A model generated the notes under the pieces. The model had not been told where the DNA came from, ran no database searches, and worked only from the letters and a program-made list of their open reading frames with translations. From assembly GCF_002283555.1 (NCBI RefSeq), contig NZ_MVOI01000003.1, positions 270,536 through 334,535 on the forward strand: a stretch of DNA of 64,000 nt. The letters are read 5' to 3'. Within the stretch, counting starts at the first letter, position 1; each line of letters opens with the position of its first letter. Positions 31,812-41,335 of this stretch are shown one piece after another. This stretch comes from Rubrivirga sp. SAORIC476. Lineage in GTDB: Bacteria; Bacteroidota; Rhodothermia; Rhodothermales; Rubricoccaceae. The position numbers were made by a program, and so were the translations under genes.

Positions 31812-31994
31812 TCAGGCGTCCTCGTCGTCGGCCTCGTAGGCCTCGGCGCCCACGCTGCCTTCGGTGTAGCCGGGGGCGTCGCTGGCGGGGAAGGTCTCGT
31901 AGAGCGCCTCGTCTACCTCGCTGGTCGGATCGATGGTGTCGTCGACGTCGTCGGGATCAGGGCGGTCGGCGGGGGTGTCGTTGGGAGGGGTCAT
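31812..31994 (-). CDS. Small acidic protein with ETFPASD motif
   Basis: The ATG at 31992-31994 gives 60 residues: strongly acidic, Asp/Glu/Pro-rich, with the core 'DEALYETFPASDAPG' (about 28-42). The 'ETFPASDPP' motif recurs in many small uncharacterised bacterial proteins. It is soluble and likely disordered. An upstream in-frame ATG would add 22 residues with no support. It is convergent with clpC. Confidence 0.7.
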   Translation of the reverse strand: MTPPNDTPADRPDPDDVDDTIDPTSEVDEALYETFPASDAPGYTEGSVGAEAYEADDEDA

Positions 31995-32285
31995 GGGAGC
32001 GGTAGAAGGAGCAGAAGGGGACAGGAACGTACGCTGAGCCTGCATCCAACATTTCCCCATCTGCCGCTCAGGGGGCGACGGAGTCGCCCCCTCCCTTCTC
32101 GCTCTCGATACTGTCCGTCGTCACGGCACAGCCCTCCGGCACACCGGGGAGGCGGGGCCTGTCCCGGGCGTCAGCGGCCGGGGCGAAGGCCGTGAACCTG
32201 GACGCCCCGAGCAGGCGACTGACCTCGGTGACGACGGAGTTTGCTGGAGGCTCCTGCCGAGGCCGCGACCGGTTTACCTTGCCTG
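31995..32285. other. Gene-poor stretch upstream of the TPP riboswitch
   Basis: No convincing coding region was found on either strand. The leftward frame open across this area and the riboswitch lacks any conserved sequence or start context. A promoter for the thiamin operon should lie in its right end (see 32275-32281). Confidence 0.5.
32275..32281 (+). promoter_or_regulatory. TAnnTT promoter element (TACCTTG) of thiamin operon
   Basis: TACCTTG sits 5 bp before the first base of riboswitch helix P1 (32286), exactly where a -7 element would place the transcription start. This fits the Bacteroidota -7 consensus with one base missing. Confidence 0.45.
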
Positions 32286-32380
32286 CGGAAGCCAGGGGTG
32301 CCGCCCTCCTCTCGGAGATCGCGGCTGAGACAGACCCTCCGCACCTGATCCGGCTCGCACCGGCGTAGGGAGAGCTTCCG
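32286..32380 (+). promoter_or_regulatory. TPP (thi-box) riboswitch
   Basis: All thi-box landmarks are in order: P1 arms CGGAAGC (32286-32292) and GCTTCCG (32374-32380); GGGGTGCC (32295-32302); CTGAGA (32325-32330), the pyrimidine sensor loop; ACCCT (32334-32338); ACCTGAT (32343-32349); and CGTAGGGA (32364-32371). It binds thiamin diphosphate. It controls the THI5-like gene 80 bp downstream and, through it, thiC. A hairpin at 32389-32417 immediately follows and may be the expression platform. Confidence 0.95.
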
Positions 32381-32388
32381 GCACGTCG

Positions 32389-32417
32389 GCCTCGGTCCCC
32401 CACGGACGCACCGAGGC
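32389..32417 (+). terminator. Palindrome GCCTCGGT ... ACCGAGGC after riboswitch (candidate expression platform)
   Basis: Eight-bp perfect arms with a 13-nt loop, starting 9 nt after P1 of the TPP riboswitch. Its arms are the same as those of the elements found after stop codons in this window. No T-tract. It may stop transcription when TPP is bound. Confidence 0.5.
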
Positions 32418-32459
32418 GGGCGCTCCCGGCTTCCAGACCCTTCACTTCTGGACAGCACG

Positions 32460-33353
32460 ATGACGCGCCTTCGACTCGGCCTCGAGTGGTTCCTCAACCC
32501 GGACCACGCCCCCCTCCTCCTCGCCCGCGACCGCGGCTGGTTCGCCGACGAAGGCCTGGAGGTCGCACTGATCGAGCCCGAGGAGCACCTCGACGCCGTC
32601 GAGGCCATCGAACGCGGGGAGATGGACTGCGCGGTGACCGAGCCGCTACACCTCGTCGAGGACCGCGCCAAGGGCGAGATGTGCGTCGGCTTCGCGCGCT
32701 TCCTCCACACGAACGGCGGCGTGATGGCGAAGGCGTCCATCGAGCGCCCGCGGGACATGGCCGGAACGCGGATCCAGTATCCGGGCGCGCCGGGCAAGGG
32801 CGGACCCGCGATCGTCGCCACGATGGTCGAGGCGGACGGCGGGCCGACGGGGACGGAGGACGGCTACGGCCGCGTCAACAACTCGTTCTACCACACCGAC
32901 GCGCTCGCCGAGGACAAGGCGGACGTGGCGACGCTGGTGTTCCACAACTTCGAGATCGTCGAGGCCACGCATCGCGGCCTCGACGTACGGATGTTCGCGC
33001 TCAAGGACTGGGGCGTGCCCGACTTCTGCCAGCTCGTGCTCATCACACACCCCGACAAGCTGGCCGCCGAGCGCGAGACGTTCCAGAAGCTGGTGCGGGT
33101 GCTCCGCCGCGGCGTCGACGCGGTCAAGCAGGAGCCCGACGCCGCCCGCGAGGCCTACTTCCGCCTCACCGGGTCCGACCCCGAGGACGCCCTCACGCGC
33201 GCCATCTACGACGCCACCGTCCCCTGCTTCACGCACGACTTCTCGATGTCGGCCGACTACTACCGCCAGCTCGAAGGCTGGATGGCCGAGCGCGGCCTGA
33301 TTGACGCCACGCCCGGCGCCGACGTGTACTGGACCAACGACCTCGCCCTGTAA
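32460..33353 (+). CDS. NMT1/THI5-like protein (thiamin pyrimidine-related)
   Basis: 297 residues beginning MTRLRLGLEWFLNPDHAPLL, the classic THI5/ThiY entry. There is no signal peptide or lipobox, so it is cytoplasmic, unlike a periplasmic ThiY binding protein. In fungi THI5 makes HMP-P from its own active-site His and PLP; the Cys-rich CCCFC motif needed there is absent here (the only Cys are in MDCAV, EMCVG, PDFCQ and VPCFT). Riboswitch control and the neighbour thiC tie it to thiamin pyrimidine supply. It may bind a pyrimidine precursor. No ABC permease is adjacent. Confidence 0.85.
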   Translation: MTRLRLGLEWFLNPDHAPLLLARDRGWFADEGLEVALIEPEEHLDAVEAIERGEMDCAVTEPLHLVEDRAKGEMCVGFARFLHTNGGVMAKASIERPRDMAGTRIQYPGAPGKGGPAIVATMVEADGGPTGTEDGYGRVNNSFYHTDALAEDKADVATLVFHNFEIVEATHRGLDVRMFALKDWGVPDFCQLVLITHPDKLAAERETFQKLVRVLRRGVDAVKQEPDAAREAYFRLTGSDPEDALTRAIYDATVPCFTHDFSMSADYYRQLEGWMAERGLIDATPGADVYWTNDLAL

Positions 33354-35357
<2,004 letters not shown>

Positions 35358-35363
35358 GCCGAC

Positions 35364-35399
35364 CCCGCCTCGGTGGCTCCACGGGGAGACCGAGGCGGG
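35364..35399 (+). terminator. Palindromic 3'-end element after thiC (two-level hairpin)
   Basis: Arms CCCGCCTCGGT (35364-35374) and ACCGAGGCGGG (35389-35399) are exact complements; the loop holds a second small stem CTCC/GGAG. It lies 6 bp after the thiC stop. Confidence 0.65.
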
Positions 35400-35472
35400 C
35401 CGGGCGCAACAGGAAGCGCGCAACCTCCCCCAGCGATCCTCGTCAGGGGGGCGGCCCACTTCCTCATGCTCC

Positions 35473-36645
35473 ATGTCCCGCCGCCTCGGCCTGCTCCTCG
35501 CCGTCGCCACGTTCGTCGCCGCCTCTTCCTCAGGCGCTGCGCAGGCCCCCGGGAGCGGCGCGATCCCCGGGAGTGACGGCACGCTGCTCCCCGGCGGCGT
35601 CGAGTTCGCGCCGCTCGACGCGACGCTGGAGGTCGTCGCCTCCGGGTTCGGCATCCCCTGGGCGGTCGAGGTGCTGGGTGAGGACGAGTACCTCGTCTCC
35701 GAGCGGTTCGGCTCGCTCGTCCACGTTCGCGACGGAGAGATGATCGAGCTCGGGGGCCTGCCGGCGTCCCAGATCTTCCCCGCGCCCCCGCTCTACCTCG
35801 GCGGGTACAACGACGTCAGCCTGCACCCCCAGTTCGAGACCAACGGGCTCGTCTACCTCGCCTACGTGGGTGTGGACTACCGGATGGCCGTCGGCCGGTT
35901 CGACTTCTCCGACCGGACCGTGCGGGACTTCGAGGTCGTCTTCCAGTCCAACGCGTTCTCGATCGGCTCCCGCATCGCGTGGCAGGACGACTACTTCTTC
36001 GTGACCCAGGGGATGGCTGGGTACCCGCACCCCGATCCGGGGGCGCAGGACCTGGGCAACCACAGCGGCAAGATCCACCGGCTCCACGCGGACGGCTCGG
36101 TGCCCTCCGACAACCCCGTGTTCGACGGCACCGCAGGCCCCACGAGCATTTGGAGCTACGGGCACCGCGACACCCAGGGCCTGCTGATCGAGGGTGGCGT
36201 CCTGTATTCCAACGAGCACGGTCCCCTCGGCGGGGACGAACTCAACGTGATCGAGCGGGGCGGGAACTACGGCTGGCCCCTGTTCTCGTTCGGCCTCAAC
36301 TACGACGAGACGCCCGTCGGCGGGATGACCGAGGCGGAGGCGGCGCAAACCACCGTGCTCCCTCTCAAAGCGTGGGACCGGACGTTCAACATGGCGCCGT
36401 CCGGCCTCGTCCGCCTGGAGGCCAGCGCGTTCCCCACGTGGGACGGTGCGTTCCTGTGGGGCTCGCTCGCCCAGCAGCGGCTCATCGCGTACGACCCGAC
36501 CACCGACCGAACCGCGATCCTGCTGGACGATGTCGGTCGGATCCGGGACGTGACGCAGCTCCCGAGCGGAGCGCTGCTGATCCTGCTCGACGCCACCGAT
36601 CTGGAGACCCCGAACGGGCAGATCGTCAAGGTCCTTTCGCGGTGA
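35473..36645 (+). CDS. PQQ-dependent sugar (aldose) dehydrogenase
   Basis: 390 residues with an N-terminal signal peptide ending AAQAP. It is a six-bladed beta-propeller of soluble glucose/aldose dehydrogenase type: 'IPWAVEVLGEDEYLVSER', 'NDVSLHPQFETNGLVYLAY' (conserved His in LHP), 'WSYGHRDTQGLLIEGG' (the GHR-PQG block), 'NEHGPLGGDELNVIERGGNYGWP' (residues about 244-266), then 'TFNMAPSGL' near the C-terminus. It oxidises aldoses in the periplasm using pyrroloquinoline quinone; no PQQ genes are in this window. A palindromic element separates it from thiC, so it probably starts its own transcript. Confidence 0.92.
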   Translation: MSRRLGLLLAVATFVAASSSGAAQAPGSGAIPGSDGTLLPGGVEFAPLDATLEVVASGFGIPWAVEVLGEDEYLVSERFGSLVHVRDGEMIELGGLPASQIFPAPPLYLGGYNDVSLHPQFETNGLVYLAYVGVDYRMAVGRFDFSDRTVRDFEVVFQSNAFSIGSRIAWQDDYFFVTQGMAGYPHPDPGAQDLGNHSGKIHRLHADGSVPSDNPVFDGTAGPTSIWSYGHRDTQGLLIEGGVLYSNEHGPLGGDELNVIERGGNYGWPLFSFGLNYDETPVGGMTEAEAAQTTVLPLKAWDRTFNMAPSGLVRLEASAFPTWDGAFLWGSLAQQRLIAYDPTTDRTAILLDDVGRIRDVTQLPSGALLILLDATDLETPNGQIVKVLSR

Positions 36646-36650
36646 GACGG

Positions 36651-36685
36651 CCCGCCTCGGTGGGTCCGCGGGGACGCCCGAGACG
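36651..36685. repeat. Degenerate CCCGCCTCGG element after sugar dehydrogenase
   Basis: It starts 5 bp after the stop; the right arm is reduced to CCGAG, but the conserved loop (GGGTCCGCGGGGAC) is kept. Confidence 0.45.
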
Positions 36686-36755
36686 TCGCGCCAGGACAGG
36701 CCGCTAGGCGGCGACACCTCTCACCAGTCGCTGTCGGCCGCGACCTGGCCCTCCT

Positions 36756-36785
36756 GCCTCGGGCGCTCCGCGGGGAGGCCGAGGC
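36756..36785. repeat. Second CCTCGG element in the 252-bp gap
   Basis: Arms GCCTCGG/CCGAGGC with the inner stem CTCC/GGAG, the same architecture as the thiC copy. No gene is seen between this copy and the previous one (36646-36897). Confidence 0.5.
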
Positions 36786-36897
36786 GGGCGGACCGGCCGT
36801 CGGGACAGTGTGGGCACGTGCCAGGAAAGGCGTGTTTCTGTCGGGGGTATCGTTCCAGGGCGGCGCGGTATGCTCAGCACGTCCCTTTACCCCTCCG

Positions 36898-37410
36898 ATG
36901 TGCCTGCCCCCCGCCCTTCTCCTCACGACCCTGCTGGCGCTCCCGCTGGCCGGCTGCGCGGGCTCCCGCACCTCGGACTCCTCGACGACGGTCGCCGAGA
37001 CGCTTGCGCCCGGCCTGACGCTCCACCTCACGACGGCGCGGTTCGACGCGTCCCGGTACGAAGTCGTTACCGACGAGACTGGCTTCGTCCTCGGCACCGC
37101 GGACTGCGACACGTGGCACGGCTCCGACGGGGGCGTGCCCGCGATCGTCGTCACGGCCGGATGGGTCGTCCGCCAAGGGGAGCGGCTCGACCTCGACACG
37201 TCATGCATGGGCTCGTACGACCCCGGCCCGGAGTCCCGCGACGAGCCCATCGGCACGTTCCAGGCGCAGCCGCTCGACGAGCCCGGCACGTGGCGGATCA
37301 CCGGCCGCTTCAGCGACGGCGCCGGCACCGCCGAGGTCACGTGGACGGTCGGCCCGACCGCGACCACGCGCGACCGACTGGTCTCCGGTCCGGACCTGAG
37401 CGGCCGCTAG
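36898..37410 (+). CDS. Lipoprotein, function unknown
   Basis: The ATG at 36898 gives 170 residues with a lipobox (PLAGC, Cys19). After the Ser/Thr linker the mature chain reads as an all-beta, Ig-like domain ('ETLAPGLTLHLTTARFDAS', 'GTFQAQPLDEPGTWRITGRFS', 'EVTWTV'), with cysteines at ADCDTW and TSCMGS that could form a disulfide. It could belong to the intein-like or IseA-type stress lipoproteins but no family is recognised. A longer frame upstream is rejected because it would precede the signal peptide. It is followed by another palindromic element. Confidence 0.75.
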   Translation: MCLPPALLLTTLLALPLAGCAGSRTSDSSTTVAETLAPGLTLHLTTARFDASRYEVVTDETGFVLGTADCDTWHGSDGGVPAIVVTAGWVVRQGERLDLDTSCMGSYDPGPESRDEPIGTFQAQPLDEPGTWRITGRFSDGAGTAEVTWTVGPTATTRDRLVSGPDLSGR

Positions 37411-37420
37411 CCCAGGGCTC

Positions 37421-37451
37421 CCGCCTCGGCGACGCGGTCGTGGGACCGAGG
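37421..37451 (+). terminator. Palindromic 3'-end element after lipoprotein
   Basis: Arms CCTCGG (37424-37429) and CCGAGG (37446-37451), with an inner CGAC/GTCG stem, 11 bp after a stop codon. Confidence 0.5.
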
Positions 37452-37501
37452 GCAACGATTGCGCGCGCCACGGGTCTCCCGGACCCGGGCAAGGAGCACA
37501 G

Positions 37502-37508
37502 TACGTTC
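37502..37508 (+). promoter_or_regulatory. TAnnTT element (TACGTTC) before serine hydrolase
   Basis: It lies 34 bp before the ATG at 37543, with a pyrimidine-rich leader and no Shine-Dalgarno. Confidence 0.4.
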
Positions 37509-37542
37509 CCGACCGCGCCTCCCTCTCCCCGTCCTCCGACTC

Positions 37543-39270
37543 ATGCTCCTCGCTTCCCCCGTCCGGACGCTCACCCTCGCACTCGCGCTCGCCGTCAGCA
37601 TCGCCCCGTCGGCCCAGGACCTCCCCCTTCCCGCTCAGCTCGACGCCTTTCTGATGGCGACCCACGAGGCCGGGCGCTTCGACGGTGCGGTCGTGGTGAC
37701 CGACGGGGGCGAGGTGGTCTACGAGCGAGGCGTCGGCGAGGCGAACCGGTCGTGGGGCATCCCGAACACGCCGGACACGCGCTTCCGCATCGCGTCGCTC
37801 ACGAAGCAGTTCACGGCCGCCCTGGTGCTCCAGCTCGCCGAGGCGGGCGCGATGGACCTCGACGCGCCCATCTACCAGACGCTCCCCGACTACCCGGCCG
37901 CGCAGGGCCGCGTGACGGTCCACCAGTTGCTGTCGCAGACCTCCGGCATCCCCGAGCACCTCGGCCTCCCGGGCTTCGACGTGATGAAGCGGAATCCGGT
38001 CGCGCCCGACTCCTTCCTGGCCGTCTTCTCCGGGCTTCCCCTCGACTTCGAGCCCGGCAGCCGGTTCGCCTACAGCAACTCCAACTACATCCTGCTCGGC
38101 GTCCTGATCGAGCACGTCACCGGGCAGCCCTACGCCGACGTCTTGCGCGAGCGGCTCCTCGTTCCCCTCGGCCTGACCGACACCGGCTACGACGACGGCG
38201 CGACGGTGATCGACCGGATGGCGAGCGGCTACACCCGCGTCGGCCTCGACGTCGAGCACGCGACGTACGTCGACCCGAGCGTGCCGTACGCGGCCGGGAT
38301 GATGTACTCGACCGCACGAGACCTCGTCCGCTGGACCCAGGCCCTGCACCGGGGCGAGCCCTTCGAGCGCCCCGAGACGCTGGAGCGGATGACGACGCCG
38401 GTCCACGACGACTACGCCTACGGCCTGGGCGTCTCCATGCTGCCCGTCGGCCCGACGCCGGTGCGCGCCATCGGGCACAGCGGCGGCATCTTCGGCTTCT
38501 CGACGTTCCTGCTCCACTTCCCCGACACGGACCGGACGGTCGCGGTGCTCGCCAACACCGAGGACAGCACCCAGCCGGTCGCGTTCGCCCTCGCGCGGAT
38601 CCTCTACGGCCAGGCGGTCGAGGCGCCGAGGCGACCCATCGGCCCCGCGCTGGCGGCGGTCCTGGACGCCGAGGGCGTCGACGTCGCGGTCGCTCGCTAC
38701 CGGGAGATCCGCGAGACCGAAGCCGAGGCCTACGACCTCGGCGAGGACCAGCTCAACACGCTCGGCTACCTCGCGCTCGGCCGGGGCGACGTGGCGGCCG
38801 CCATTCGGCTCTTCGAACTCAACGTCGAGATGTACCCGGAGGCGTCCAACCCGTACGACAGCCTGGGAGAGGCCTATGCCGTCGCCGGAGAGCGCGAACG
38901 CGCCATCGCGAACTACCAGCGGGCGCTCGACCTCGACCCCGGCAGCGACAGCGCGCGCGACGCCCTCGCCCGCCTCGGCGTCGACGCCCAAGCGGCGGTG
39001 TTCGAGGTGTCGGACGCCGTGCTGTGGGGCTACGTCGGGCAGTACGCGCTGCAGCCCGGCATGACGGTGGACGTGCGGATGGAGGACGGTGCGCTCGTCG
39101 CGGAGGCGACCGGCCAGCCCGCCTTCGAGATGGTCCCGGTGACGGCGATGCGCTTCTCGATCCCCGCCGTCGGCGCCCAGGTCACGTTCACCGTCGGCGA
39201 GGACGGACGCGCGCACGCACTCACGCTCCACGGCGGCGCGCAGGACTTGGTCGGCCCGCGCATCGAGTAG
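37543..39270 (+). CDS. Secreted class C beta-lactamase-fold serine hydrolase with TPR region
   Basis: The ATG at 37543 gives 575 residues with a signal peptide ending PSAQ. The penicillin-binding fold has Ser85-x-x-Lys88 in IASLTKQF, the YSNSN motif and HSGG. A helical TPR-like segment (about 385-470, e.g. 'NPYDSLGEAYAVAGERERAIANYQRALDLDPG', 31 residues spanning 447-477 roughly) precedes a beta-rich C-terminal domain (about 480-575). Such proteins include peptidases, esterases and D-aminopeptidases; none is more likely here. It may trim peptidoglycan or peptides at the cell surface. Confidence 0.88.
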   Translation: MLLASPVRTLTLALALAVSIAPSAQDLPLPAQLDAFLMATHEAGRFDGAVVVTDGGEVVYERGVGEANRSWGIPNTPDTRFRIASLTKQFTAALVLQLAEAGAMDLDAPIYQTLPDYPAAQGRVTVHQLLSQTSGIPEHLGLPGFDVMKRNPVAPDSFLAVFSGLPLDFEPGSRFAYSNSNYILLGVLIEHVTGQPYADVLRERLLVPLGLTDTGYDDGATVIDRMASGYTRVGLDVEHATYVDPSVPYAAGMMYSTARDLVRWTQALHRGEPFERPETLERMTTPVHDDYAYGLGVSMLPVGPTPVRAIGHSGGIFGFSTFLLHFPDTDRTVAVLANTEDSTQPVAFALARILYGQAVEAPRRPIGPALAAVLDAEGVDVAVARYREIRETEAEAYDLGEDQLNTLGYLALGRGDVAAAIRLFELNVEMYPEASNPYDSLGEAYAVAGERERAIANYQRALDLDPGSDSARDALARLGVDAQAAVFEVSDAVLWGYVGQYALQPGMTVDVRMEDGALVAEATGQPAFEMVPVTAMRFSIPAVGAQVTFTVGEDGRAHALTLHGGAQDLVGPRIE

Positions 39271-39295
39271 CGCCGCCCGGGGAGGTCGCCGGGAT

Positions 39296-39922
39296 CTAGC
39301 CCCGGGCGCGGGCCGGGCCGTCGACGGCGTCGGGGAGGGCGCCGACGGCGCCGAGCACCAGCGACCGCAGCCGATCCAGGACCGTGCCCTCGGGTACGCG
39401 TTCCGCCCGGCGGCTCCAGTCCGTCGAGACGCGGGCGACCATCGCGGCCACCGCGCTGGCCGTCATCTCCGCGGCCCCGTCGTCTTCACCGACGCCCAGC
39501 CACTGCCCAACGAGCGTCTCGATGCGAGCCCGGAGTTCCGCCTCCGGCAGGGCGGCGTCCAGGCCCTGCTGCCGCGCGCTGCGACACCCGCCGGCCGCCC
39601 ACTCGGAGAACTCCAGCGCGGCCGGCAAGAGCGCGTCCAGGTAGGCCTCGAAGGAGGCCGGTCCGTCGCCGCTGTCGTCGCCCTCCAGGCGGACCGAGAG
39701 AGCCTGGTCGAGCCGGCTGCGCAGGAGGCCCCGCAGCAGATCGTCCTTGTCGGCGAAGTGGGCGTAGAACGTGGCGCGGTTGACCGTCGCCCGCGCCGCG
39801 ATGTCCTTGACCGTCACCGTGGCGTACGGCCGCTCGCTGGCGAACGACAGGAGGGCGTCTTCGAGGAGACGGCGGGTCCGCAGGACGCGCGGGTCGGAGG
39901 TCTCCACAGGCGACGAAGGCAT
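39296..39922 (-). CDS. TetR/AcrR-family transcriptional regulator
   Basis: The ATG at 39920-39922 gives 208 residues. The helix-turn-helix lies at about 28-55 ('TVKDIAARATVNRATFYAHF'), with the TetR consensus Y-A-H-F. The C-terminal ligand domain is Ala/Leu-rich. It is divergent from DoxX, with three CCGACAC repeats in the 114-bp gap, so it most likely represses doxX and itself. It converges with the hydrolase gene. Confidence 0.92.
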   Translation of the reverse strand: MPSSPVETSDPRVLRTRRLLEDALLSFASERPYATVTVKDIAARATVNRATFYAHFADKDDLLRGLLRSRLDQALSVRLEGDDSGDGPASFEAYLDALLPAALEFSEWAAGGCRSARQQGLDAALPEAELRARIETLVGQWLGVGEDDGAAEMTASAVAAMVARVSTDWSRRAERVPEGTVLDRLRSLVLGAVGALPDAVDGPARARG

Positions 39923-39954
39923 GGCGGTGTAGGGATAAGCGACAGATGGGCGGA

Positions 39955-40015
39955 TGTGTCGGGCGCGAAGCAGGAGCCCCCGCCGACCCGACACGTGCAA
40001 TCTATCCGACACGTG
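39955..40015. promoter_or_regulatory. Operator repeats CCGACACGTG in the TetR-DoxX gap
   Basis: Exact direct copies of CCGACACGTG at 39988-39997 and 40006-40015 (18-bp period, nearly two helix turns). An inverted TGTGTCGGG lies at 39955-39963. CACGTG is itself a palindrome. The placement between divergent starts indicates regulator binding sites. Confidence 0.55.
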
Positions 40016-40036
40016 TTGTCTCACCCACCCTCTCTC

Positions 40037-40420
40037 ATGAACAAGATCCTCTGGGTCGTCCAGATCCTCCTCGCCCTCGCCTTCGCCATGGCCGGGGCCT
40101 TGAAGCTGTTTACGCCCATCGCTGACCTCGCCGCCCAGATGGGTTGGCCGGGCGAGTCGCCGGCCCTGCTCGTCCGCTTCATCGGGCTGGCCGAGGTGTG
40201 CGGCGCGCTCGGCCTCATCCTGCCGTCCGCGCTCCGGATCCGTCCGTCGCTGACCCCGCTGGCCGCCGCCTGCCTGGTGGTGGTGATGGGGCTCGCCGCC
40301 GGCTTCCACCTCGTCCGCGGTGAGATGGCGGCGCTCGGGGCGCCCCTCGTACTCGGCGCGCTGGCCGCATTCGTGGCCTGGGGCCGGTCGAAGAAGGCGC
40401 CGATCGCCGCTCGCGCGTAG
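40037..40420 (+). CDS. DoxX-family membrane protein
   Basis: 127 residues with four hydrophobic helices. The family entry is NKILWVVQILLALAFAMAGALKL, with 'GLAEVCGALGLILP' in the third helix. DoxX-like proteins occur in redox- and quinone-related stress operons; function is not defined. The start ATG is in 'tctctcATGAAC', with no Shine-Dalgarno. It probably forms a regulator-target pair with the divergent TetR gene. Confidence 0.9.
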   Translation: MNKILWVVQILLALAFAMAGALKLFTPIADLAAQMGWPGESPALLVRFIGLAEVCGALGLILPSALRIRPSLTPLAAACLVVVMGLAAGFHLVRGEMAALGAPLVLGALAAFVAWGRSKKAPIAARA

Positions 40421-40440
40421 CCAGCACGAGCCCGCCCTCG

Positions 40441-40498
40441 GGAGAGGTGTGCCCCAGGTCGACCTCACGGTCGTGCTCTGATACCTGCGCACCTCTCC
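40441..40498. terminator. Nested inverted repeat between DoxX and 2OG oxygenase
   Basis: GGAGAGGTGTGC (40441-40452) and GCGCACCTCTCC (40487-40498) pair with one mismatch; the loop contains the palindrome AGGTCGACCT (40456-40465). It lies between converging genes, so it likely acts as a bidirectional terminator. Confidence 0.55.
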
Positions 40499-40574
40499 CC
40501 GCGGCCCCCTCTCGGGATTTCTTCCCGCCGCCCTCTCGTGACTGCACCGTGCCAGAGCGGCTTTCCCTCGTCGT

Positions 40575-41267
40575 TTACCGACGTACAGAGAACCATCCCG
40601 CCACGCTCACCCGCTCCCGCGTCGCCGGGCGCACCTCGTGCTCGATGTCCTCGCTGAAGAAGACCGCCAGCGTGCCCGCCTCGGGCATCACGTCGACGAA
40701 CGACTCGAACCCGTCGGCATCGAGGAAGAGGCGCAGGTGGCCGCCGTCGGCGTCTTCCCAGCCGGGGTTGAGGTAGAGGACGGTCGAGAGGACGCGGCTT
40801 CGCGCGCCGTGGAAGGCGTCGCGGTGGCGTGCGTAGCCCGCACCCGGCGGGTAGACCGCCACGTGCGCCTCGAACCCGTCCAGCCCCAGGTAGAGCGTCC
40901 GGTTGAGGTGGACGCGCAGCGTCTCCAGCGCGCCGAGGTACCCGCCCTCCCCCGGCGCGTCCGGCGTGTCGCCGAGCCACAGCACGTCGTCGCCGCGGAC
41001 GCCCGGCTGGAGGTGATGCCCCGCGCCTCGGCCCGTGCCTGCGCGGTGAAACTGGTCTCGCCGCGCCAGCGACTCCGCGCGGAGGGCGGCGGCCGTCGGG
41101 GCGGCGAGAAACTCAGGGACGACGGACCAGCCGCGGTCGGCGAGGTCGGCGGCCACCCGGTCGGCCGCATCGATAGAAAGAGTCAGGGCGTCGGGCCAGA
41201 GAGAAAGGGCGGCCTCCTGGTCAGAGTCGGCGTCCAGCGATTCCGTTCCGAGCCGCCGAACGTTCAC
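40575..41267 (-). CDS. 2-oxoglutarate/Fe(II)-dependent oxygenase (prolyl 4-hydroxylase type)
   Basis: 230 residues. The double-stranded beta-helix core carries an iron triad His-Arg-Asp in GAGYARHRDAFH, a distal His in EDIEHEVRPA, and the 2OG-anchoring Arg in TRERVSVAGW. 'STVLYLNPGWEDADGGHLRL' is the usual entry of the prolyl-4-hydroxylase-like family. It hydroxylates an unknown protein or small-molecule substrate using O2. It is convergent with DoxX. Confidence 0.88.
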   Translation of the reverse strand: MNVRRLGTESLDADSDQEAALSLWPDALTLSIDAADRVAADLADRGWSVVPEFLAAPTAAALRAESLARRDQFHRAGTGRGAGHHLQPGVRGDDVLWLGDTPDAPGEGGYLGALETLRVHLNRTLYLGLDGFEAHVAVYPPGAGYARHRDAFHGARSRVLSTVLYLNPGWEDADGGHLRLFLDADGFESFVDVMPEAGTLAVFFSEDIEHEVRPATRERVSVAGWFSVRR

Positions 41268-41307
41268 GCACCCGCCCGCCCCCTGCGGCGACCGAGGCGG
41301 ACCGACG

Positions 41308-41314
41308 TACGTTG
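41308..41314 (+). promoter_or_regulatory. TAnnTT element (TACGTTG) before SnoaL-like gene
   Basis: A close match to the -7 consensus, 21 bp before the ATG at 41336, with a C-rich leader. Confidence 0.45.
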
Positions 41315-41335
41315 CCCTCCCCCGCCGCCCCGCCC

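Noticed and set aside
32068-32445. Leftward frame across the TPP riboswitch
   Set aside because: It covers a clear structured RNA and shows no conserved sequence or plausible start.
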